Positions 36,036 to 44,433 of a stretch of 64,000 nucleotides of DNA are shown here, in pieces. Location of the stretch: contig NZ_FMXM01000007.1 in assembly GCF_900103325.1 (NCBI RefSeq), forward strand, positions 186,001 through 250,000. The letters are read 5' to 3'. This DNA comes from Mesorhizobium qingshengii (GTDB lineage: Bacteria; Pseudomonadota; Alphaproteobacteria; Rhizobiales; Rhizobiaceae). The position numbers and the translations under genes were made by a program. A model generated the notes under the pieces. That model was not told where the DNA came from. It saw only the letters and a list, made by a program, of their open reading frames with translations, and ran no database searches. Position 1 is the first letter of the stretch; each line of letters begins with the position of its first letter.

Positions 36036-36668
36036 CTATTCCTCGCGCCCGCCATCGAAGACGACGAGATGGCGGATTCGACGAACCCGGCCGAGCGCCG
36101 AAATCGTCTCGGGTGCCTCGAGTTCGTCGGGAACGAGCGAGGGAACATTGATCGCCGGGCGGTTGTTCAGCAGCTCCTTCTCCGGATCGACGACGCGGAT
36201 GGAATCGATCAATGCGTCGGTGATCGGGTCAGCGCCCAGCCAGAAGGGCTTTTCCACGGCGCTGATCACGCCGAGGCAGCGCGGACTTTCGACACCGCCG
36301 TCAAGCGGCAAGGCAAGCAGTTCGAACCTGTTGGAGCGGCCACTACGGCTGAAACCCTCAAAGGCAATGAGAACAACGGATTTCTGGTCGAAGACGCCAT
36401 GGATCAGCCGCGAGACGAGCCGCTGGTCCTTCTCGCGCCACAGCGATGGAAAGGAAAAGCCCTTGAGCTCGCGGCCGTAGTAGGCGCAAAGCCTTGTACC
36501 AGCCAACCGGAATACCGCTTGCCCGCGGGTGTCCCTTTCCAGGATGAACGTATCGGCCAAAAGCGACTTGATGTCGGCCGGCTCGACCTCCGAACGCTTC
36601 GGGGCGGGGCGTCCGTCACGCAGGCGATTCCAATATTGGAACAGCGTGATCGATCCGTTCTGGTTCAT
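36036..36668 (-). CDS. PAS-type domain protein (PAS_5/DUF1457)
   Basis: From the ATG at 36668 the product has 210 residues. LFQYWNRLRDGRPAPKRSEV followed by FILERDTRGQAVFRLAGTRLC is typical of the PAS_5 family common in Alphaproteobacteria. No output domain is attached. It may act as a sensor adaptor. It lies near the tandem PilZ gene on the same strand, 118 bases upstream of it. Confidence 0.85.
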   Translation of the reverse strand: MNQNGSITLFQYWNRLRDGRPAPKRSEVEPADIKSLLADTFILERDTRGQAVFRLAGTRLCAYYGRELKGFSFPSLWREKDQRLVSRLIHGVFDQKSVVLIAFEGFSRSGRSNRFELLALPLDGGVESPRCLGVISAVEKPFWLGADPITDALIDSIRVVDPEKELLNNRPAINVPSLVPDELEAPETISALGRVRRIRHLVVFDGGREE

Positions 36669-36806
36669 GCTATGCTGCTCCGCGCAATCTGTCGTCTGAT
36701 GTCCCATCGGTGAACAGAAGGGCGCCCTCCGATGACTTACATGCGTTGCGGAGCAGGAAGCGTGCCAGCGTCGTTAACACTTGTTCACGGGTCGGGACCG
36801 TTAAGG

Positions 36807-36822
36807 TTAACAAATGGTTTAC
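36807..36822 (+). promoter_or_regulatory. Possible CtrA-binding site
   Basis: TTAACAAATGGTTTAC differs at one base from the CtrA consensus TTAA-N7-TTAAC. It directly precedes the -35 of the candidate sRNA promoter. Single sites like this occur by chance, so weight is low. Confidence 0.3.
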
Positions 36823-36823
36823 G

Positions 36824-36853
36824 TTGCGCCGAGGCGAGGCCCGTGGCACATAA
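36824..36853 (+). promoter_or_regulatory. Promoter-like sequence for the candidate sRNA
   Basis: TTGCGC (36824-36829) and CACATA/ACATAA (36847-36853) are spaced by 17-18 bases. Transcription would begin near 36859. Confidence 0.4.
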
Positions 36854-36858
36854 AAACC

Positions 36859-36966
36859 ACTCCAGAAGCGGTCGTTTCGCGACGATCGGCAGCACTTCAG
36901 TCAAGAGTTTTAGGGGAGCAGGGGGCTCGACCAACCGTTCAAGGGAAACCTTGAACGGTTTTTTTT
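36859..36966 (+). ncRNA. Candidate trans-acting small RNA
   Basis: A promoter-like sequence is followed about 110 bases later by a textbook terminator, with no reading frame between. The transcript would hold one small hairpin (GTCG/CGAC around TTTCG near 36870-36885), a mostly unpaired stretch AGTTTTAGGGGAGCAGGGGGC, broken here as AGTTTTAGG then GGAGCAGG, and the terminator stem. The unpaired G-rich stretch could base-pair with pyrimidine-rich mRNA leaders. No Rfam family was recognised from memory. Alternatively it is an attenuated leader of the rhomboid gene. Confidence 0.45.
36933..36966 (+). terminator. Strong intrinsic terminator
   Basis: A 12-bp perfect stem (AACCGTTCAAGG / CCTTGAACGGTT) closes a GAAA tetraloop and runs into a T-tract (36959-36966). 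There is no protein gene upstream on this strand for at least 1.5 kb, so it must end some other transcript. Confidence 0.9.
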
Positions 36967-37058
36967 GATTCGCGCCGAGGCGATTCGCCGTTTGTGAGTC
37001 GGCGGGCGGTGGTCTAGATGCTCACCTGATTCAAACCCTGGACCGAGTGCTAGCACGC

Positions 37059-37817
37059 ATGAACGAGCCCGTAAGCCCACCGGAAATGGAACAGACGCTT
37101 CGCGAGCCCGAACCGCGTCGCGAGCCGGTGTTCAACCTGCCGCCGGTCGTGCTGGCGGTAATCGGAATCTGCGTCGTGGTCTATCTGTTGCAACAGTATG
37201 TGCTGACCGAAACGCAACAGCTGACCCTGCTGTACGATGGAGCATTCATCCCCGCCCTCTACACCGGGCAATATGGCTTCGACTGGTTCCTGTTCTCTCG
37301 CCCCTTCACCTACGCCTTCATGCATGGCGGTTTTGCTCATATCGCCATCAACATGGTGTGGCTCGCGGCCTTTGGCTCGCCGTTGGCCAACCGTCTCGGC
37401 GCGCTCTGGTTCGCGCTGTTTTTCGCCCTGACCGGCTTGGCTTCGGTTGTGCTTTTCTGGGCCATGCATCCGTACGGAGAGGCGCCTCTGGTTGGTGCAT
37501 CGGGCGCTATTTCTGGCATGATGGGCGCTGCCGCGCGTTTTGGTTTCCGCACCGACCGCTCGGCCGGCAAGGCTGCCTTCGCTGGCCCTGTGTTGCCGAT
37601 CGCAATTGTACTGCGCTCGCGCGGCGTGGTGATCTTCCTCGCCATGTGGATGATCATCAATCTCGCAACCGGCCTTCTCGGCGTTGCCCCGGGAACAGAC
37701 GGGCAGATCGCCTGGGAGGCCCATATTGGCGGCTTTGTCGCGGGCTTCTTCGGCCTGCGCTGGTTCGACAGGCGATGGCAGGCGCCTGAGTGGGAGACCA
37801 CAGACCCGCGCACTTGA
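37059..37817 (+). CDS. Rhomboid-family intramembrane serine protease
   Basis: The 252-residue protein (ATG at 37059; a GTG at 37047 is also possible) has a cytosolic N-terminus and six membrane helices. The catalytic serine is in GASGAISGMMG (about 150), and the histidine in AHIGGFVAGF (about 225). HGGFAHIAINMVW forms the HxxxN helix. It cleaves membrane proteins; natural substrates are unknown. Confidence 0.92.
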   Translation: MNEPVSPPEMEQTLREPEPRREPVFNLPPVVLAVIGICVVVYLLQQYVLTETQQLTLLYDGAFIPALYTGQYGFDWFLFSRPFTYAFMHGGFAHIAINMVWLAAFGSPLANRLGALWFALFFALTGLASVVLFWAMHPYGEAPLVGASGAISGMMGAAARFGFRTDRSAGKAAFAGPVLPIAIVLRSRGVVIFLAMWMIINLATGLLGVAPGTDGQIAWEAHIGGFVAGFFGLRWFDRRWQAPEWETTDPRT

Positions 37818-37903
37818 AATGCAACCGATCACGGCGCACGATGTTCACTCTTACGTGAAGCCGGTCAGGGCAGGAACCGGCAGGCAAAGCAGAGGAGGAC
37901 GCC

Positions 37904-38335
37904 ATGACGGTTAAGGCAATTCTCGAAAGAAAAGGCCATGACGTGTTGACGCTCGGGCCGAACGAAAAACTGAGCGAAGCGATCCGCATCCTGGCCGAAC
38001 ACAAGATCGGCGCGCTGGTCATCACCAATGGCGATCGCAAGATCGTCGGCATTCTGTCGGAACGCGACATCGTGCGGGTCGTCGCCAAGGAAGGCGCGGC
38101 GGCGCTCGATATCGCCGTGCGTTCGGCGATGACGCCGAAAGTGAAGATCTGCAACGAGAACCATACGGTCAACGAGGTCATGGAAATCATGACCAGGCAC
38201 CGTTTCCGCCATCTGCCGGTGGAGAAGGACGGCATGCTCGATGGCATCATCTCCATCGGCGACGTGGTCAAGCGCCGCATAGAGGACGTCGAGCGGGAGG
38301 CTGACGAGATCAGGGCCTACATCGCCACCGCTTGA
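37904..38335 (+). CDS. CBS-domain pair protein
   Basis: The 143-residue protein is two CBS domains: LGPNEKLSEAIRIL to GILSERDIVRVV (about 15-60) and VNEVMEIMTRHRFRHLPV to GIISIGDVVK (about 78-125). CBS pairs bind adenine nucleotides and often regulate a partner. No effector domain is attached. AGAGGAGG precedes the start. Confidence 0.92.
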   Translation: MTVKAILERKGHDVLTLGPNEKLSEAIRILAEHKIGALVITNGDRKIVGILSERDIVRVVAKEGAAALDIAVRSAMTPKVKICNENHTVNEVMEIMTRHRFRHLPVEKDGMLDGIISIGDVVKRRIEDVEREADEIRAYIATA

Positions 38336-38347
38336 GCAGCGAAAGCA

Positions 38348-38373
38348 CCGCCGGCCGGAGAACCGACCGGCGG
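38348..38373. terminator. Hairpin between convergent CBS and YjhX genes
   Basis: Arms CCGCCGGCCGG and CCGACCGGCGG pair at 10 of 11 positions around an AGAA loop. It lies in the 47-base gap between the two convergent stops and could serve both, though no T-run follows on either strand. Confidence 0.45.
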
Positions 38374-38382
38374 AACCATATG

Positions 38383-38640
38383 CTATCTGTTGTCGAGTTC
38401 GGAGCGGACGAGTTCGAGCCCGCGCCGGGTTATGCGATAAGGGCCGCCACCCGACGATGAAACCGCCTTCTTGCGTTTCAGCTTTCGAAACAGGTCGAGA
38501 TCGACGCCCGGATAGTGCCAGCCATCGCGGGTCAGGCATTTGACGGAGGCGATCCGCTTCTTGTCGTTCTTTTCGATTTCAATGCGTCCGCCCTGCGCGA
38601 GCAGGTGCAGGATGCGCTGTTCAATGCGCGAAATATCCAT
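38383..38640 (-). CDS. yjhX: YjhX (TopAI) family toxin homologue
   Basis: The 85-residue protein aligns along its full length with E. coli YjhX: MDISRIEQRILHLLAQGGRI, LDLFRKLKRKK, and the end PYRITRRGLELVRSELDNR, broken here as PYRITRRGLELVR then DNR. In E. coli YjhX (TopAI) inhibits topoisomerase I and is countered by YjhQ, a GNAT protein encoded beside it. No such gene adjoins here; the nearest GNAT gene is at 40436, beyond gatB. Confidence 0.9.
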   Translation of the reverse strand: MDISRIEQRILHLLAQGGRIEIEKNDKKRIASVKCLTRDGWHYPGVDLDLFRKLKRKKAVSSSGGGPYRITRRGLELVRSELDNR

Positions 38641-38931
38641 GGGAGAGTTTCCGGGAAAACAAAAAAATACCGCCGCCGCGAAAGCTTCGCGGCACGGGGT
38701 TTCAGGTTTTCTGCCCTGCCTCGCTAGGAGGTCAGGGCCTTACCGGGACTGAGCGTAAGTGGACATCCACTCTCCATTGGGGGATGAGCGTCCTTAGGCG
38801 AAAGCGGCTGAAAAGGCCAGTCCGCGGCTTTGCGCTTGTCTCGCGAAGCGGTTTGCACTAGCGAAAGTCGACAACCTTGCCCCGTTTGCGTTTTGCAAAC
38901 AAAGGCACCAATCGATACGCAGCAGGCCGCC

Positions 38932-40431
38932 ATGAGCATCATCGACACCCGTACCCCCGACGCGAAACGCCTGATCCCTGGCGCAACCGGCGACTGGGAG
39001 ATCATCATCGGCCTCGAGGTCCATGCGCAGGTGACCTCGGAAGCAAAGCTGTTTTCCGGCGCCTCGACCGCCTTCGGCGCCGCGCCCAACGCCAATGTCA
39101 GCCTGGTCGACGCGGCAATGCCGGGTATGCTGCCGGTCATCAACGAGGAATGCGTCAAGCAGGCGATCCGCACCGGCCTCGGACTGAAGGCGCAGATCAA
39201 CCACAAGTCCGTCTTCGACCGGAAGAATTACTTCTATCCCGACCTGCCTCAGGGCTACCAGATCTCGCAGTTCAAGCAGCCGATCGTCGGCGAGGGCACC
39301 GTGATCGTCTCGGTCGGTCCCGACCGCCAGGGCGAGTTCGAGGACATCGAGGTCGGCATCGAGCGGCTGCATCTGGAACAAGATGCCGGCAAGTCGATGC
39401 ACGACCAGCATCCCACCATGTCCTATGTCGACCTCAACCGCTCCGGCGTGGCGCTGATGGAGATCGTCTCGAAACCCGACATGCGCTCGGCCGATGAGGC
39501 CAAGGCCTACGTCACCAAGCTGCGCACCATCGTGCGCTACCTCGGCACCTGCGACGGCAACATGGACGAAGGCTCGATGCGCGCCGACGTCAACGTTTCG
39601 GTGCGCAAGCCCGGCGGCGAATTCGGCACGCGCTGCGAGATCAAGAACGTCAACTCGATCCGCTTCATCGGCCAGGCTATCGACTATGAGGCCCGCCGGC
39701 AGATCGCCATCCTCGAGGATGGCGGCAAGATCGACCAGGAGACGCGGCTGTTCGACGCCGTCAAGGGCGAGACGCGCTCGATGCGCTCCAAGGAAGAGGC
39801 GCACGACTACCGCTATTTCCCCGATCCCGACCTCTTGCCGCTGGAATTCGACCAGGCCTATGTCGACGCATTGGCGAAGGAATTGCCGGAACTGCCCGAC
39901 GACAAGAAGGCGCGACTGATCTCGTCGCTCGGCCTGTCGACCTATGATGCGTCGATCCTGGTGTCGGAAAAGCCGATCGCCGACTATTTCGAAAAGGTGG
40001 CCGCCGGCCGCGACGGCAAGCTCGCCGCCAACTGGGTCATCAACGATCTGCTCGGGCAATTGAACAAGGCCGGCAAGAATATTGAAAATGCTCCGGTTTC
40101 GCCAGATCAGCTCGGCGCGGTCGTCGATCTGATCAAGGATGGCACCATCTCCGGCAAGATCGCCAAGGATCTGTTCGAGATCGTCTGGAACGAAGGCGGC
40201 GATCCGCGCCAGCTGGTCGAGAGCCGCGGCATGAAGCAGGTCACCGACACCGGCGCCATAGAGAAGGCTGTCGACGAGGTGATCGCCGCCAACCCGGACA
40301 AGGTCGAGCAGGCGCGCGCCAAGCCGAGCATGGCGGGCTGGTTCGTTGGCCAGGTGATGAAGGCGACCGGCGGCAAGGCCAACCCGCAGGCGGTCAACGA
40401 CCTGGTCAAGGCCAAGCTCGGTATCGAGTAA
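38932..40431 (+). CDS. gatB: Asp-tRNA(Asn)/Glu-tRNA(Gln) amidotransferase subunit B
   Basis: The 499-residue protein from the ATG at 38932 is the tRNA-binding and kinase-like subunit of GatCAB, which makes Gln-tRNA(Gln) and, where needed, Asn-tRNA(Asn). [28 protein letters not shown] (in two halves), YVDLNRSG and [11 protein letters not shown] are family motifs. The C-terminal YqeY-like tail runs from about 350. gatA and gatC are not in the window. Confidence 0.97.
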   Translation: MSIIDTRTPDAKRLIPGATGDWEIIIGLEVHAQVTSEAKLFSGASTAFGAAPNANVSLVDAAMPGMLPVINEECVKQAIRTGLGLKAQINHKSVFDRKNYFYPDLPQGYQISQFKQPIVGEGTVIVSVGPDRQGEFEDIEVGIERLHLEQDAGKSMHDQHPTMSYVDLNRSGVALMEIVSKPDMRSADEAKAYVTKLRTIVRYLGTCDGNMDEGSMRADVNVSVRKPGGEFGTRCEIKNVNSIRFIGQAIDYEARRQIAILEDGGKIDQETRLFDAVKGETRSMRSKEEAHDYRYFPDPDLLPLEFDQAYVDALAKELPELPDDKKARLISSLGLSTYDASILVSEKPIADYFEKVAAGRDGKLAANWVINDLLGQLNKAGKNIENAPVSPDQLGAVVDLIKDGTISGKIAKDLFEIVWNEGGDPRQLVESRGMKQVTDTGAIEKAVDEVIAANPDKVEQARAKPSMAGWFVGQVMKATGGKANPQAVNDLVKAKLGIE

Positions 40432-40435
40432 GGCG

Positions 40436-40924
40436 GTGTTCGTCCGCACCGCCGGGGAGCGCGATCTTGTTGCCGTGCGGGCGCTGCTGGTCGAAACCTG
40501 GCATGCGACCTATGACGCTGTCTACGGCGCCGCCAAGGTCACCGAGATCACCGACGACTGGCACTCGATCGTCTCGCTTCGGTCGCGGCTGACGCGGCCG
40601 AACTCGGAATTCCTGGTGGCCGATGACGGCAAGCGGATCGGCGGCATGGCTTTCGCGGCCGCCACCGCCGATGCGAAGGTCATCATGTTGAACCAGCTCT
40701 ACGTGCATCCGGACTGCCAGCGGCGAGGGATCGGGCAAGCGCTGCTGGACGAGATCGAGGCCAGTTTCCCGGAAGCTCGAACGCTGCGCGTCGAGGTCGA
40801 GGAAGCCAACGGCGGCGCCATCGCTTTCTACCGATCGGCCGGGTTTTTACCTTCCGGCAATGCTGCAGAAGCCCGTGACGTCGCAAGGCCGGCAACACTG
40901 AGTTTCGAGAAGCCGCTCGGATAG
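40436..40924 (+). CDS. GNAT-family N-acetyltransferase
   Basis: The 162-residue protein starts at a GTG four bases after the gatB stop. The acetyl-CoA site is seen in LYVHPDCQRRGIGQALL (about 82-98), with NGGAIAFYRSAGF near 125. The acceptor substrate is unknown. It appears co-transcribed with gatB. Confidence 0.88.
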   Translation: MFVRTAGERDLVAVRALLVETWHATYDAVYGAAKVTEITDDWHSIVSLRSRLTRPNSEFLVADDGKRIGGMAFAAATADAKVIMLNQLYVHPDCQRRGIGQALLDEIEASFPEARTLRVEVEEANGGAIAFYRSAGFLPSGNAAEARDVARPATLSFEKPLG

Positions 40925-41049
40925 ATCGCCGCCGGCATGCACGGCCAGCAATTGTCTCGCGTTTTTGATTTGACCGGCCCCCACGGCCGCATCAACGCTG
41001 CCTCGGCCTGCGCCCGTACCAATGACGCGCCGGCGCGAGGGGGGAATTC

Positions 41050-41748
41050 ATGCCGAGCTTACCGGAACTGATGCCGACACAGGTGTCGGACGAAAACTTT
41101 GGTGGCGTCACCTATCATATCGCGGGCGAGCTTGTGCCGGTGCTTTCAGTCGATGTGACGCGGATGCCAGTCTATTTCGAGCACCACGTCCTGCTTTGGA
41201 AGAACTCCACCATCACCATCGGCCTGAAATCGCTGAAGGGCGCACTGAAGCGCATGATGGCCGGCATGCAGATATTCGTCACCGAGGCGTCAGGAGCAGG
41301 CGTCATTGCCTTCAGCCGCGATGGGCCGGGCCATATCGTACCGATCCACCTCAGGCGCGGCGAGGAGATCCAGGTGCGCGAGCACCAGTTTCTCGCCGCC
41401 ACCGGCAACGTCGATTACACCTTCGAGCGCGTGCGCGGCCTGGCGACGATGCTGTTCGGCCAAAGCGGCTTTTTCATCGACCGTTTTCGCGGCGATGCCG
41501 GCGACGGCATCGTCTGGCTGCATGGCTACGGCAACGTCTTTGAAAAGACGCTCGCCGCCGGCGAGACCATCGACATCGAGCCGGGCGGGTGGCTGTTCAA
41601 GGATAGCTCGGTCAAGATGGAAACGAAGATCGACCGCCTGTCGAGCGGCTTCTTCGGCGCCAACATGAATTTCATCGTCAACCGGTTCACCGGGCCGGGT
41701 CGTGTCGGCATCCAGTCGATGTATCTGCATATGTCGACCGAGGAATAG
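41050..41748 (+). CDS. AIM24 family protein
   Basis: The 232-residue protein matches AIM24/TIGR00266: LLWKNSTITI, SGAGVIAFSRDGPGHI, FLAATGNVDY and GDGIVWLHGYG are spread along a beta-rich fold. A yeast relative is mitochondrial; the bacterial role is unknown. Confidence 0.9.
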   Translation: MPSLPELMPTQVSDENFGGVTYHIAGELVPVLSVDVTRMPVYFEHHVLLWKNSTITIGLKSLKGALKRMMAGMQIFVTEASGAGVIAFSRDGPGHIVPIHLRRGEEIQVREHQFLAATGNVDYTFERVRGLATMLFGQSGFFIDRFRGDAGDGIVWLHGYGNVFEKTLAAGETIDIEPGGWLFKDSSVKMETKIDRLSSGFFGANMNFIVNRFTGPGRVGIQSMYLHMSTEE

Positions 41749-41764
41749 GCGCCGATGCGTCAGG

Positions 41765-42934
41765 TCACGCCCCGTTGCGTGAACGCAAGGGCGGCGACAA
41801 TTCGCGGATCAGCAGTTCGAGTTCGCGTTGATCGCCGGTTCCGGTCTTGTCGTAGATCGTCGCCAGCTGCGACTTGATCGTACCATCCGAGACGCCGCTG
41901 GCGGCGGCAATCTCCTTGCGCGTCTTGCCGGCGGCGACATGGCCGGCAACGCGCTTTTCCGCCGCGGTCAGGCCGAACAGCGCGCCGATCGCCTCCAGCG
42001 CCGGGATCGGGGCGGTGCCGGCGGCGGCGATGAAGATCGCGGCGGCAGCGCGCTGCGACATTCGCGCCGAAATCTCCCGCCTTGCCAGCGGCATGACATG
42101 CGCCACCGCCGGAACACTGACCATGGCGAGCGGAATGTCGATGCCGGACGGCCCGAGCGCGAATTCGTCGCGTGTGCCGAGTGCAACCGCGCAACTGATC
42201 GAGGCATTGGCCTGCGGATAGGCGAACGACAATTGGCCGCGCACCGAACGGACGGCTGAGTTCTCGACAAGCAGCGCTTCGGCCGCCGGATTGGCGAAGA
42301 TGATCTGCATGTCGGCGGAAACGATCATCACCGGGTGGTCGAGGGTCTCGAGGACGGTGCGGAAAATCTCCGCCTTGCGCCGTTCCGCCTCGAAAAGGTC
42401 GCCGATGGTCACGGCGCGCCGCACGTGCGGCGCAAGCGACGAGACCAGTTCGAGATCGTCGGCCGAAATCTGTCGCCTGTCCTTGTCCGTCACCACCATC
42501 AGCGTACCGATGCGGGTTGGCCTTTTCATCAGCGCGACCCAGAAGAAGTCATCCAGCCGGTTGGGTTCCACCCATTCGCGCACGATGCGGCTTTCGATCC
42601 AGTTCTGTCGAGCGTCGGGACCTTGCAGCGCATAGAAGGAATCGACCGTGAACGGCATGTCGATGTCCATCTTCGGTACGGCCGTGAAGAAGGGTACCTC
42701 AGACCCATAATCGCGCTGCAGCGGCTCGAGCATCGACGGATCGCCGCAGGAAACCGAAAACCGGGCAGAGTTGCCGACCGTGTCGATGACCGCCAGCATG
42801 GCAAGCTGGCCGAGTGCCAATCGGCGGATGGCATCGAGCGTCGACTGCCAGCGGTCGACGTCGGCAACTGAATCGTAGATCGCTTCGACGATCCGCGGCA
42901 GAGCACGGTCAACTGTGTTCGCCAACGCAGACAT
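41765..42934 (-). CDS. LuxR-type transcriptional regulator with PAS-like sensor region
   Basis: The 389-residue protein has an N-terminal sensor region (about 1-190), a PAS-like segment near 215-245 (ILETLDHPVMIVSADMQIIFAN, in part) and a C-terminal LuxR helix-turn-helix at about 325-380: LTAAEKRVAGHVAAGKTRKEIA then SDGTIKSQL. It likely regulates other genes in response to a signal not evident here. It is divergent from the VanZ gene. Confidence 0.9.
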   Translation of the reverse strand: MSALANTVDRALPRIVEAIYDSVADVDRWQSTLDAIRRLALGQLAMLAVIDTVGNSARFSVSCGDPSMLEPLQRDYGSEVPFFTAVPKMDIDMPFTVDSFYALQGPDARQNWIESRIVREWVEPNRLDDFFWVALMKRPTRIGTLMVVTDKDRRQISADDLELVSSLAPHVRRAVTIGDLFEAERRKAEIFRTVLETLDHPVMIVSADMQIIFANPAAEALLVENSAVRSVRGQLSFAYPQANASISCAVALGTRDEFALGPSGIDIPLAMVSVPAVAHVMPLARREISARMSQRAAAAIFIAAAGTAPIPALEAIGALFGLTAAEKRVAGHVAAGKTRKEIAAASGVSDGTIKSQLATIYDKTGTGDQRELELLIRELSPPLRSRNGA

Positions 42935-43194
42935 GGACCCTCGCGTGTCGCCTTCAAGTAAGTGTCAGGTTCCACAGCTGCGCTGCGTAAGGTTGCACAA
43001 TAGTGTCGTCATGTAACTTGCTGATGCCGCCACACCCAAGGATTGTTTCATCGCGGCAAGCGGCGGTGTCTCTGCATCGCGCTTCGCTTGGCGCATCATC
43101 GTCATCGTCGGGACATGGCCGGCCGATGGTTCCATGTCCGGACATGCGTCATCCTCGCATTTGCTGTGCCGGCTCACGACAGATATGCAAGGGC

Positions 43195-43539
43195 ATGACC
43201 AAACTGTCCCGCATCACAGCGTTGGCGCTGCTCGCCATCATCATCTTCGCGACCTTGTCGCCGATCCAGATGCGGCCCCACATTGCGGAGGCGAATGTTG
43301 AGCGCGCCCTGGCTTATGTGCTGTTGGGATTCGCCCTGGCGCTGGGCTTCCCCAACCGTCTCTATCAAGCCTTGATCTTTGTTGTCGTGACCGCTGGCAT
43401 GCTGGAACTGCTTCAGATCGTTGATCCCGGCCGCCACGCGCACCTTGCCGACGCACTCGTGAAAGCATCGGCCGGCGTTATCGGGATCGCCGTGGGGCAA
43501 CTGTTCGTCAGGACTGGCGTACGAAAAAGACAGAGTTAG
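43195..43539 (+). CDS. VanZ-like membrane protein
   Basis: The 114-residue protein from the ATG at 43195 has four hydrophobic helices and the VanZ features ATLSPIQMRPH near the start and MLELLQIVDPGRHAHLADALV later, the latter resembling the conserved E-x-x-Q..R....D motif. VanZ gives low-level teicoplanin resistance in enterococci; the rhizobial role is unknown. Confidence 0.82.
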   Translation: MTKLSRITALALLAIIIFATLSPIQMRPHIAEANVERALAYVLLGFALALGFPNRLYQALIFVVVTAGMLELLQIVDPGRHAHLADALVKASAGVIGIAVGQLFVRTGVRKRQS

Positions 43540-43581
43540 GCGCGGCAGGAAGCGAAATGCGACTGATCGAAGCTGCGTGCC

Positions 43582-44433
43582 CTAGATGGAGGGGACTTCC
43601 ACATTGTCGATCAGCCTGGTCTTGCCGAGCCAGGTTGCCGCGAGCAGGCGCCCTTGACGGTCGCGACGCCATGGCGCGAGCGTCAGGCTTTCGCGCGCCT
43701 CGACATAGTCGACTTCCGTGAAGCCGGCCGCGATGAGCGTACGGCTGGCTTCGGCGGTCGCGTCTTTTTGGTCGGCACCGGCCGCCATCTCCGCGGCCGC
43801 CTTTCGCAGGATAACGTTCAATTGGCGGGCGATGTTGAGTTCGGCTTCGCCGAGATAGGCGTTGCGTGACGACATGGCGAGGCCGTGCGCGTCGCGGATC
43901 GTCGGTGCGCCGATGATTTCGACGGGCAGGTCCAGGTCGCGGCAGAGCTGCCTGACGACGCAAAGCTGCTGGTAGTCCTTCTCGCCAAAGACCGCGCAGT
44001 CGGGCGTTGCCTGCAGGAAGAGCTTTGCCACCACTGTGGCGACGCCATCGAAAAAGGTCGGGCGAAAGTCCGATTCGAGCCCGGCGGCGGGCCCGCCGAC
44101 CGAGACTTTGGTGGCAAAGCCGGCGGGGTACATCTCGCCGACCGTTGGAGTGAAGGCAAGGTCGGCCCGAGCCAGTCCCAGCCGGTCGAGGTCGCGGGCG
44201 AGCTGGCGCGGGTATTTGTCGAGGTCTTCGGACGGTGCGAACTGCGTCGGGTTGACGAAGATCGACACGACGCAGCGTTCGGCTTTTTCGAGCGCGATCC
44301 TGATCAGCGAGATGTGCCCGTCATGCAAGGCGCCCATGGTCGGCACCATGGCGATGCGAAGGCCGTCGCGCCGCCAGCCATGGACCTGCGCGCGGAGTGC
44401 GGCAACGCTATCGACGACTAAGGGCCGGCTCAT
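43582..44433 (-). CDS. panC: Pantoate--beta-alanine ligase
   Basis: The 283-residue enzyme joins pantoate and beta-alanine using ATP, giving pantothenate. Signatures are VPTMGALHDGHISLI (about 31-45), VSIFVNPTQF (about 58-67) and FGEKDYQQL (about 149). It overlaps panB by four bases (ATGA) and so is translationally coupled to it. Confidence 0.96.
   Translation of the reverse strand: MSRPLVVDSVAALRAQVHGWRRDGLRIAMVPTMGALHDGHISLIRIALEKAERCVVSIFVNPTQFAPSEDLDKYPRQLARDLDRLGLARADLAFTPTVGEMYPAGFATKVSVGGPAAGLESDFRPTFFDGVATVVAKLFLQATPDCAVFGEKDYQQLCVVRQLCRDLDLPVEIIGAPTIRDAHGLAMSSRNAYLGEAELNIARQLNVILRKAAAEMAAGADQKDATAEASRTLIAAGFTEVDYVEARESLTLAPWRRDRQGRLLAATWLGKTRLIDNVEVPSI

Larger units (their letters stand above)
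36669..37058. other. Gap holding a candidate small RNA
   Basis: The 390 bases between the PAS gene and the rhomboid gene have no protein-like frame; the longest open frame runs through a terminator. A CtrA-like site, a promoter and a strong intrinsic terminator occur here in order and are listed separately. Confidence 0.6.

Noticed and set aside
38794..40449. Long open frame antisense to gatB
   Set aside because: Shadow frame; gatB is supported end to end by conserved motifs.
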